From Agrypnia vestita (Eukaryota; Arthropoda; Insecta; Trichoptera; Phryganeidae), in the NCBI GenBank assembly GCA_016648135.1, contig JADDOH010000307.1, positions 124,001 through 188,000 of the forward strand: a stretch of DNA of 64,000 bases. The letters run 5' to 3'. The first letter of the stretch is position 1. Every line of letters starts with the position of its first letter. A model generated the notes under the pieces. That model had not been told where the DNA came from, did no database searches, and saw only the letters and a program-made list of their open reading frames with translations. Made by a program: the position numbers and the translations under genes. This document shows, piece after piece, positions 55,410 to 64,000 of the stretch.

Positions 55410-56610
55410 TGCAAGGTTTTACTCATGACGTAACCTATCACGGTCCGGCCATTTTGAAATTGTCAAGATAACCAGCGAAGTGTTTTCGGTTTAAACCATT
55501 TTGGAGACCCTAGGCTTACGTTACTTCATACATTACCAGTTTTACCAGCGCCATATATTTTAATAAATTTCATGTTCGAATTTGACGCGCGACACCGTCC
55601 AGCGGACGCGGTGAAGAAAGAAAAAATCAAATTGAATATTGACTTCCACTGATCGCTGTTCATATCTATAATTGCTTTGTCGTGGTTTCCATCGTGTATC
55701 TTGAAACATGTCCATTAAAACCATAATTCATTATTTTCGCTTAATTATGCCCACACATAGTTGGTTCATCCCACTCTGTGTGAACCGCTTTTTACTTGTG
55801 CTTCCGTCTCCAGAACCATTTCCCATGACGGACCGTCCGTGTAAATGTGGATGTAGTATGTACGTACACCCATATACCTTCTTATACTTAGCCTCTATCA
55901 CAAGCAGTGGCGGCTGCCGCTTAAAAAGTATTCCAGTGGATCGACGCAAAGTGTGGGGAACAAAAAATATGAATCTAAACAAAATTTCACAAAATTCGTA
56001 TAGAAAAGTATTACTGTCTTGTTTATGACGTTAAATTAATTGGAGTAAGTATTATTTAAATTATCATTATTATTGAAATATGAATCATCTACGTTCGAGA
56101 GGAATATTTAACTCTAGACGAATGGATGGACGTAATTTGGTTTCTCATATTTCCTAATACAAAAAATAGCATATAACAACTTTTTCGATTACAATCGAAT
56201 TTCATGTGACCAAAAAAAGATATAACCTATTACGGACGGTCCCATTACGCAATTTCTGGATTTTGAAAAATATAGTATTGTAAATATTTCCTGATACGGC
56301 GTGTGGCAGTTCTTATCATATTTTGATTAAACTTTTATGAAAAATGATTTTCGACCTTGAAAAAATATCCGTCACCTTTTTTAAAAATGACAACTGTTAT
56401 ATTAAAACTTTTTGAATACTGGATATATAGAAACTAATACATACACAGAAGAAGTCTACTCAATTCTAGCCTTTTTGTGCCTGAAGGAATTTGTTTTGTA
56501 AGTCACATGAATTTTACTGATTTTAATTCGTACTTAAAACATTTATTGCAACAAATTTTTCATTACACCTGACGTGATAGATACAAGAGTTACTAGTCAA
56601 GTTAATTTTA
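55410..56610. other. intronic sequence with unassigned open frames
   Basis: 55430-55620 has balanced composition. Overlapping frames at 55708-56028 (+, 106 aa) and 55731-55982 (-, 83 aa) occupy a GC-richer stretch but neither is recognised. Regulatory DNA or an old transposon are the likeliest explanations. Confidence 0.3.
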
Positions 56611-56614
56611 AATT

Positions 56615-57325
56615 TGTTTTGGCTGCGTGGAATGGATGAACGAAGAAAAGATGGTAAAGTAAATATATGAGTAATTAATGTAGGTAGCAGGGACAGAAAT
56701 CGTCCGCGGAAGACCTGTCATTAACAGTTAAACAAAATATTGGAGGATGGCCCTGTTAAAAGCATCAACAACTGAAGAATGTGAAAATATGTGAAAGTAG
56801 TTTTCTTCTTTTTTATTTTTTATTAGGAAATTTAAGATCAAATCTTAAATTAGCATACATAGTATAAAAATAGTAAATTATGCCAATTATAAACACTCCA
56901 CTGATTATTGTTAATGATATTAGCAAAGCGTTACAATATGAAATAATTTATAGTTTCAAAATATGTTGAAAAGATGTGGGAAGGGCTGAGTGGAACGTAA
57001 GATTAAAATGAAGAAACGAAGGATAGGAAAATATGGGAACATAAATTGAGTGAACTAGTTTGGGTGCGGTTGAAAAATTAATTTTTGTTTTATGTCCCGA
57101 ATAATCGAGTTAAAAATATCAATGTGGTTGTAATTTAAGTTAAATAAATTTGTTGATCTGTAGATGAATGAATTTTGTTTAGAGTTGGTCTTGCAAAGAG
57201 GGAGATGAAAAGTAGGTGACTGTCTGCTGCTAGTTGAGGAGAAATCGGTATGCCAGACAGAAGAGTATTGCGTTTTATCCTCTTTGCCTACCTCTGTGGA
57301 GAAATGGAGTCATGGTTAGTTAGTT
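56615..57325 (+). mobile_element. RTE-like non-LTR 3' tail interrupted by an insertion
   Basis: First part (56615-56800): GGCTGCGTGGAATGGATGAA (HVERMDE block), RGRPRKTCH-like CGTCCGCGGAAGACCTGTC, GATGGCCCTGTTAAAAGC. Second part (57240-57325): CAGACAGAAGAGTATTGCG, ATCCTCTTTGCCTACCTC, ATGGTTAGTTAGTTT. About 430 bp of unrelated sequence lies between the two. Confidence 0.65.
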
Positions 57326-57329
57326 TAAA

Positions 57330-58475
57330 ATTATTTTAAATACCTGTAAATAATTGTAAATAATTATTTTCTTTAGTTCAGTGGACGGGCGCCCTGTTAT
57401 AGGAGCCGCCACTGACTACGTGTAGATATGCAGGCGTTTTCCGAAACACTCTATTCAGATTTCGTAATTACCACAATTTTATTGCCATGAATAAAGATGA
57501 TGTCTGCGAAAAGTATAATAAAATGCTGCTAACAAAAGAGAGATAATTTTGCGTGATATAATTATCACGGAGTTACACCTCTTCGTGGGAAGATCACGTT
57601 TTTATTTTTAATTAAACACGTAGCTGCAATCGTGTTTTATGTAGGTAATGTAGGTATCTGCCACCTACCGGCTGTGATGCAACCATTCCTTGTTTAACGA
57701 TCACGACTGTGATAATATTTAACAAGTAGGATTTAATACATAAATTAAACAGATTTTTTTATATCAGGTTGTCCAGCATGTCTTTGAGGTTTTATTCTTT
57801 ATTTATTATAAAATTACCTTTTTAAACAAAAATTACAACATTTTAATCAATGATCTATTTTCATTATTGTTCAGGGCTTCATCCCATCTGTCAGCTGATT
57901 TATCAACGCCTCTTCTATAAAAGTCGACTGGTCTTGTTTCAAAATCTTTGTTTTTCTGAGACCATCGTCATTGTTGAAAGGAACACAATGCATTTAATTG
58001 AAGAAACACCGAAAAAGGTACTAACAGGGGGATCAGAAATGTAGAATGGATGCGGGAAAATTTCTTAGTAGAGCTCCTGGAACCCTTAATGAAACGAAAG
58101 CTTGAAAGATTGATTAAAGGCGAATTGAGTACCCGTTAAAAATGTTCGTTTTTATCCATTATTAAAACTCAAATATTAATAAAAAAATATTTGTTGAAAA
58201 ATGTTTTAGAGCAAAATATATATATATAAAATAGACATCTTTGTTTTCATGTCATTTTTGTCATAAATACACACAAAATCATATTTCAAAATAAACCACA
58301 AAGACTTATCAGATGCCCCATTATTTTCAGTATCCTTATTATGTTTCTGTAACGTATTTATTAGGTATGTAATCAAAGTAATTAATAAAAGTAATTAGTC
58401 TAAGTAATACAGTGCAGTTCAGTACTTCTTCATGTTAGTCAGAACGAGAGCAGTCGTGATCATGAAACTGCGGTT
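57330..58475. other. intronic sequence without recognised feature
   Basis: A 64-aa frame at 57850-58044 is not recognised. No exon found. Confidence 0.35.
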
Positions 58476-58479
58476 AATT

Positions 58480-58640
58480 GCGGATGATGACATTTAAGAC
58501 CTGTCGCCACCTTTTCCGGTCCGTGGCGATTCTTGTTCCAACCAGGTCGGTCCATCGTGTTGGTGATCTTCCACGAGAGCTGGTTTCTTCTGTCCTTCCT
58601 TGGATCACATTATTTTTCTCGACAGCTTGTCACCCGAGAC
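58480..58640 (-). pseudogene. non-LTR retrotransposon ORF end, second family
   Basis: Minus strand reads RTEETSSRGRSPTRWTDLVG, then TRIATDRKRWRQVL, the G(R)P..RW.D...A.DR..WR signature of a non-LTR polyprotein C-terminus different from the RTE-like family at 1828. Truncated on both sides. Confidence 0.6.
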
Positions 58641-58854
58641 AAGACTAGCGGTATGTAATAAAGTTCTGGTAACAACACTGATATATGAGTAGGTACAGCG
58701 GTGAAGTCTGGAGCTGATAGAAGAGGAAGAAATTTTTCTGAATGCAGTGGAAATGATACCATTTGGAGTGAATCCGTTTACGATAGAAAGAAGAATGAAT
58801 AAATGAGGAAATAATTTGGAGCTGATTTAAACGTTATGATTATAAAAGGGTTGC

Positions 58855-59110
58855 AAGGGTGTTTGGGTCATAAAAAAAAAATGAGGAGGGATAGCAAGAA
58901 AGATATGTGACACGAGTGCTGATGGCATCAAAAATATAGAACGGCCGCAGAAGATTTGCAACGACCGAATAAACCAGATACAGAAATAGGGTTCTGTTAA
59001 AAGATTCAATAATCGATAAACTTGTATGATTGTATGAATGTGGATGCGGTGAGAGTTGTGTCTGGATTCAGAACAGATGAATGTAGGGCTGTATTTTGTA
59101 ATGTTAAGTT
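58855..59110 (+). mobile_element. RTE-like non-LTR 3' tail, diverged
   Basis: GTGTTTGGGTCATAAAAAAA, ATGTGACACGAGTGCTGATG, GGCCGCAGAAGATTTGC, TATGAATGTGGATGCGGTGA, ending AATGTTAAGTTAGTTAATTA. Matches the order of blocks at 49935 with many changes; 58670-58850 upstream may be more of the same ORF. Confidence 0.6.
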
Positions 59111-59330
59111 AGTTAATTAGTTCTTTACGACCAGAGTATTTGTACGCCATGGCATGCAGAGAATGCATCGCCAGCACCACATGTCTATCCTCTTGCGTTC
59201 CCATTTACCTCAGTATTTTTTGCACCATTGAGAAAAATCAGAATGATAGCATAATTATGACACAAGGTGTTCAAATTTGACGAATACACTTCTTCCAAAA
59301 ATTTGATAGATGTAGCAGTATTTCATTGAA
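59110..59330. other. intronic sequence without recognised feature
   Basis: Nothing supportable seen. Confidence 0.3.
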
Positions 59331-59334
59331 TAGG

Positions 59335-59455
59335 TGGAATTGGCGAACGTTACGATAGGTCGTAAGCCTTATAAATTCCCAATAGACTTCCATGTCTTTT
59401 TTCCCAAATAAATTGCTTCGTTTCTATGAGATATTTATAATATATTTTGATTGAT
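59335..59455 (-). repeat. dispersed roughly 170-bp repeat, copy 7
   Basis: Reverse copy with an internal deletion: GGTGGAATTGGCGAACGTTA joins directly to CGATAGGTCGTAAGCC, missing the AGTGATCA.TTAAGCC block. Confidence 0.6.
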
Positions 59456-59459
59456 GTAT

Positions 59460-61940
59460 ATATTGTTTGTTTTAAGAATAAGCCAACACCCCTAACCATT
59501 TTCCTATCTCTCTATAATGAATATTGCTTTTAGACTGGGTATGTTAATTACATGCGTCGATAAAACCCTGGAATATGACTACAGATGTGTGACTGATATC
59601 ATGATTTTGCAAAACATGTGATTCAATTATAAATAATCATATACCCTCAATTATCAATTCGTTCAAATACACCTCGCTAATCTTTGAAAACCGAAAATAA
59701 TAATTCAAATATTTTAAGCAATTGTTCCGCTATTAGATATACAAAATATGTTAACTTATAATATTTTGTATTTAAACACATCCATTTTTATCTTTCTCTT
59801 TCAAGGCAGAATAAAACTACTTAACTGAAATATGTAATTTGTTATAGGCCTCTGTCTTTCTAAACGCACAATGTATATTTCAAGTCTGCTTTATAAACCA
59901 GAACTATTGCACATCTTTAAATTCACTATTATATGTATACCCAAAATATTAACCTAAGTTCTTATGCATGTTTTAAATATTATATTGTTAAATGTTAATT
60001 TTATATCACGAAACTATTGGACGTAAAAAAATCCTTTCAAAAACTGGCCGCAATCAACATGAAAAGAATCATGTTGATTCCTTCATTGTGAATAGAAAGA
60101 ATATTCCTCATTTTAACGAGATATCAAAAAAACTTTTTTTACAGATATCAAACCACATTTATCCCATTAACGTTGTAGTACGTTATTTTGGTAGGATGGA
60201 TTTGAGATGTAGTAGGTATATCCAAACAAAAAAATATATCATAATATATTTCGTTTACTTGTTCCCAAATAAATTTCACATCTTAAACAATACGCGACGC
60301 CTACTAGGCCCATAAACGACAAAAATATTAATTCGCTTGCTTTTTATTTATTTTAATCGTGGGGGGTAAACGCCGATTGAGTTGATTGGTAAATCACCAA
60401 TAATCTCCGATTATGACTAATCTTAATAGTAATCGTGACAGCGTTTTAGTTGTTTGCACACAATACTCCGTCAGCATCACGCGTAGGTTATTTAAATTAA
60501 AATTAAAATTTAATTTATTTAAAAAACGTTATTTAAATATTAGTTAAGTATTTAGATCCGAGATGTAACTACAGTTTATTACATGGAAATATTTTATTTC
60601 GATATACTATATTCTGTAATAAATATCGTATTTACTTCTATAAGTATATTACTTCTATCGATACTATGAATAAATAAATAAATATATTGTAGTTATATAT
60701 AAAATTTTACTTTTTCTTATATTTGAAATTTTCTTGTAGTTATATTTTATTTTAATTTTATTTATATAAGGAAACATACAGTACAGATTAATATATAATA
60801 TATAATATATTATTAACAGTTTTTTAATTTGTCCAGTGAAGTTTGCAATTTTCAAGTACCTGTCAATAAAAAAATATACATTAATACCAGGTGTGATGAA
60901 GATTATGGAAATATCGCTTAAATGGTCCGAAACAAACCAAAGCGCTGTACATATTCATTGAAAACATCCTTAAAATAATTATATTCTTATTTCTAATTTA
61001 TTTTGATTGATTTGTATTTTTTGGTTGTATGTTTGTACGAGAATTACATTTTTTATGATCACTCTACTATACTCTAGAAAATAGTGATTTAAATTTTCTC
61101 CTCTATACTAATTCAGTATCATTTTCTCTCGTACAGATGAAATATGCAGTATTTATACCCATCTTTTAGGAAAATTCCTTATTTAAGATAAAGGGTTAAA
61201 GAAAACAACAACATACTCCCTAATATACATAAAACTTCCCTCTCTGCAATTTCAATTCCTTGGGTCAATTTACATGACCATATAATATATAACTCTTCAA
61301 AAAGAGACAAATCATCAAATATACACTATAAAATTTATACTATACCTACATGGCGCAAATGGAATTTTAATTTTGTTGAATAGCTAATTAACGGGAAAAA
61401 ATGTTAAACAAGTTGTTTAAGAAGTCGTTTGGTGTTCGATAAGCATTCGATATTAAAATGTGAAGAGACAATTTGGATTTATTATTATTTTAATTTTTAA
61501 GAAACAACAATACAATCATCGGATGACGGTAGAGAAGTCAACGTGATTCGGGTTATCGAGGTACCCCAGCATCCGAGTAACACTTAAGAGTAATCAATCT
61601 TGTCGCAAGTAAAAATTACTTGCAATCACTACTCGACTCTTTACCTACGTTCGTATAAAAATTACAGCTTCCGAAGCAGAAGACTTTCTTCAGCCATCAT
61701 TTATATACAATTTTTGCATACATTTATCAGTGCTTTAACGTAATATATTCGAAATACTTAATTATTTTTCTATAATTTATGTATTAAATGATAACCTTTA
61801 GGTTTAACCACAATGTTGGTTTTATAATATGTTGGGTTTTGATAGAAAGACGCAACTTCCGTAAAATGTATATACCTACTTTATTTATTGTGAATTTTTT
61901 ATTACATCGTGCGACTGAAATAAGTGATAATGTTAGGAAT
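59460..61940. other. intronic AT-rich sequence
   Basis: A 107-aa plus frame at 59992-60315 is not recognised. A short balanced stretch at 60355-60490 has no repeat partner and could be regulatory. No lowfat exon identified. Confidence 0.35.
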
Positions 61941-61946
61941 ATAAAG

Positions 61947-61966
61947 GAGAGAGAGAGAGAGAGAGA
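61947..61966. repeat. (GA)n microsatellite
   Basis: About ten GA units. Confidence 0.9.
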
Positions 61967-62074
61967 AAAGGGGTTAAATGTGTTAAGTGAGTATGTAGGT
62001 AGTACCTAAATATGTGTGTGATTGGTGGATCTTAGATAGATTCTTTCATTTTTACAGGGATCATTCATCATTAA

Positions 62075-62155
62075 TTAAATCTCACAGAGAGGAAGCTATT
62101 TATACGGGAAAGTATGTACGGAAGTCTTCTTTTACCATTTACAGGGCATACCTGT
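62075..62155 (+). repeat. dispersed roughly 170-bp repeat, copy 8 (5' part)
   Basis: CTCACAGAGAGGAAGCTATT, TACGGGAAAGTATGTACGGA, AGTCTTC; cut off at 62160 by the tail of the Jockey-like element, suggesting insertion of that element into the repeat. Confidence 0.6.
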
Positions 62156-62157
62156 CA

Positions 62158-62727
62158 CTATTTATTTATTTATTTATTTATCTTAATAATTTAGTTCCAC
62201 ACATAATGTTGTGTTGGCTAATAATATGATTTCACTGAGACATATAGCATTCCATCTAATCATTTAAAAGTTTTTATAATAAAATTTTTGCACTTCAGTT
62301 TAAACCTCCTTATATTCTCCATGTTTTGAATTTCCTTTGGCAGGCTATCAAAGATTTTTATACCTTTATACATCATACAATTTTGTGAGGTGTTTTTCTT
62401 TTTCTTTGGTAGTCTTATGTCATCGCTTCCTCTTGTATTGTAGGAATGAAAATCCTTATTCAGCTTCATCCTGTCATCAAGGTATTTGGGTACTAATTCA
62501 TGTTTAATTTTAAATATTTGCACCATTAAATTATACATTATTCTTTGATTTACAGTTTCCAGTCCTAGGGCATTCAACATTTTTGTTATTTTAGTTCTCC
62601 TATTACACTTCAGTATTATGCGCATCGCCCTGTTTTGTACTATTTGTAGTTTCTTTAGCTTTCCGTCGTTGCTTATAAATAATATACTGGAACAATAATC
62701 TATGTCATTAGCTGACTTGACACTTTA
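62158..62727 (-). mobile_element. Jockey-like non-LTR element, 3' end with intact C-terminal frame
   Basis: Minus strand frame open from about 62727 to a stop at 62260: DIDYCSSILFISNDGKLKKL, QIVQNRAMRIILKCNRRTK, MVQIFKIKHELVPKYLDDR, HSYNTRGSDDIRLP, MYKGIKIFDSLPKEIQN. These are the last blocks of Jockey/CR1-type reverse-transcriptase polyproteins (A.RII......T, ..YNTR......P......KG...FN.LP..I). It lacks the polymerase core, being 5'-truncated. The 3' end is an (AAAT)n tail (TTTA repeats at 62161-62180). The roughly 150 codons without a stop suggest a fairly young insertion. Confidence 0.78.
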
Positions 62728-62849
62728 CACAATGCAATGTTCATCGTTTCCGCTATGATCGACCACACATCTGTCAAATTTGGAATATTGAATGTATCAG
62801 GTATTTATGTACATATTGTATATCGCTTAGTTTATTCCTGTTAACGCCA

Positions 62850-62930
62850 AAAATGACTTACGTACATACTTTCCCATATAAACGCTTTGTCTCGGTGAGA
62901 CATCTATATTTTATTTTAATAAACAAATAA
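62850..62930 (-). repeat. dispersed roughly 170-bp repeat, copy 9 (fragment)
   Basis: CATACTTTCCCATATAAACG, CTTTGTCTCGGTGAGACATC. Only the end of the unit. Confidence 0.6.
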
Positions 62931-63500
62931 TGATTCAGCAAGAGCCATCACCATTTAGCCCAAAGACGAAAAATAATATAAGATTACAGGATTTTTATTT
63001 ATTTTTTATTATTTAAGGTTACATAATATTTTACACATTATTTAAATTTGATGATTTTTTTCAAATTTTTACAGTCCTATGAAAGTATGAACTCGTGTAT
63101 GGAACAGGAGAACGCCACGAGTGTGGTAGATAATTGTATTTTTAAAGCATACAACACACAAATGCAAAGAAATAAGTATGTATTAAAATATTTAAAAATA
63201 AGCAAGTTAAAGTTAACATCATAATCTAATCACCCAATTTTTCAATGATTTTACGCACTTTTTGAACTTTGTATAATGTTGTTGTATAGTTTTCACGTTT
63301 GCTGATAGATTATTGCAATATTTCATTCCTGGTATCTATCTGTAGCGGTGTTGCATGGCTGTTTTACTGCATCTAGGTATATATATTTAAAGTCCCAATC
63401 ATAGGCGCTCTTTTGCTACGCCTGCTTTGATCTTGAACTATATTATTTGTGTTTTGCTGATTAACAGTTTCTTTGTGTACCTATTTGTAATATTGAATTG
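62930..63500. other. intronic AT-rich sequence
   Basis: Nothing supportable seen. Confidence 0.35.
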
Positions 63501-63507
63501 GTTTTAT

Positions 63508-64000
63508 ACAGGGTTATTTGGAAAACATTAATAACCTCGCAGGACTATATTCCTGTCTTGATTATGAGTCGAAAATGTATCAATAGTTATAGAGATATGC
63601 GGCATCAAAGTTTGCATTTTTTAAAATATTTCTGACTTGTTTTTTTGTAAAACGTTGGACTATCATTACATTAATTTATATCGATTACGAAAAATTCATT
63701 CGTTTCAATACAAGATAAATAAAATGATAAAAACCATGAAAAATTTCCAATTGGAATTCGAAGGTTTTTATTATTTTATTTGATTTGTATTAAAGGGAAT
63801 GTATTTTTCATGTCTAATATAAGCTACTGTAATAATAGTCCAACGTTTTACAGAAAATAAGTCAGAAATATTGAAAAAAAATGCAAACTTTGTTGTCGCA
63901 TTACTCCATATTAGGTCATGATAGCTCGCACATTTTCGACTCATAATCAGGGCAGGAATATAGTCCTGTGAGGTTATTAATGTTTTCCAAATAACCCTGT
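63508..64000. mobile_element. approximately 490-bp foldback element, copy 2
   Basis: Ends ACAGGGTTATTTGGAAAACA and TGTTTTCCAAATAACCCTGT, with arms of about 245 bp pairing through CTTGATTATGAGTCGAAAAT, CATCAAAGTTTGCATTTTTT, AAAACGTTGGACTATCATTA and CAATACAAGATAAATAAAAT to the centre near CCAATTGGAATTCGAAGG. Flanking TA on the left and the final T on the right allow a TA target site with CAGGGTT ends. The right border coincides with the end of the window. Better preserved than 52351, so probably younger. Confidence 0.85.

Noticed and set aside
60664..60855. 63-aa Ile/Lys/Tyr-rich frame
   Set aside because: Expected by chance in sequence of this AT content; no similarity recognised.
51858..64000. 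Second exon of lowfat
   Set aside because: No reading frame with the VNVVEALQEFW-type sequence after an acceptor was found in the region read.
1..64000. CRISPR array or bacterial contig
   Set aside because: No regularly spaced short repeats with unique spacers; the minisatellite has no spacers, and the exon, splice sites and transposons are eukaryotic.

Overview
The window is arthropod nuclear DNA, very probably from an insect. It is AT-rich, its CpG is not depleted, it is crowded with decayed transposons, and host genes appear only as isolated short exons. Supporting evidence is a recognisable exon of the Lowfat/LIX1 family, mariner transposase remnants, Penelope-like and RTE/Jockey-like retroelement tails, and a (TTAGG)3 run. 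GGTACCTACC-type words fit Lepidoptera or Hemiptera, but the order cannot be fixed from the sequence. There is no operon, CRISPR array, replication origin or convincing functional tRNA/rRNA gene.

Host coding content is small. The firm gene is the first coding exon of lowfat (lft; LIX1/LIX1L family) at 51659-51857 (+), ending at a phase-1 GTGAGT donor. The next exon is not visible, so the remaining 12 kb is probably intron 1. A second candidate first exon lies at 4326-4422 (+) at the 3' edge of a GC-rich block with a TATA-like box upstream; its protein is not recognised. Several low-repeat stretches (16.8, 31.1-31.7, 36.3-36.9, 43.4, 48.9 and 50.5 kb) look like conserved regulatory sequence or undetected promoters.

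The rest is layered mobile DNA. 0-9 kb holds an RTE tail, a tRNA-like repeat and four relatives of a palindromic MITE. 9-16 kb has SINE-like repeats with GACA/GGAC tails. At 17.1-18.1 kb an 824-bp hAT-type element with an 8-bp target duplication splits a non-LTR ORF and itself carries a foldback. 20-22 kb has an LTR-like sequence and a mariner remnant; 25.7-27.2 kb has nested non-LTR remnants. At 29.9-30.2 kb there is a 51-bp minisatellite. At 31.7-33.1 kb an element with TA target sites and terminal inverted repeats carries a tRNA-Arg-like segment and an array of hairpins tipped by GCGAAGC. 34-48 kb has foldbacks, a second mariner remnant, RTE tails, a nearly identical 221-bp tandem duplication and a Penelope GIY-YIG remnant. 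52-64 kb has two roughly 500-bp foldbacks and a Jockey-like tail.

The most interesting system is a dispersed set of small hammerhead-ribozyme-like motifs: clear at 3814, 30469, 40025 and 48640; more divergent at 16327, 34115, 44244, 45688 and 47894. The best copies keep CTGANGA and GAAA cores while the bases of stems I and II change together, and stem III is a self-complementary hexamer, as expected for ribozymes acting as dimers. One lies about 100 bp downstream of the decayed Penelope-like GIY-YIG coding sequence. This fits the known association of minimal hammerheads with Penelope-like elements, here with an extra unpaired base before stem II and with some motifs inside foldback elements.
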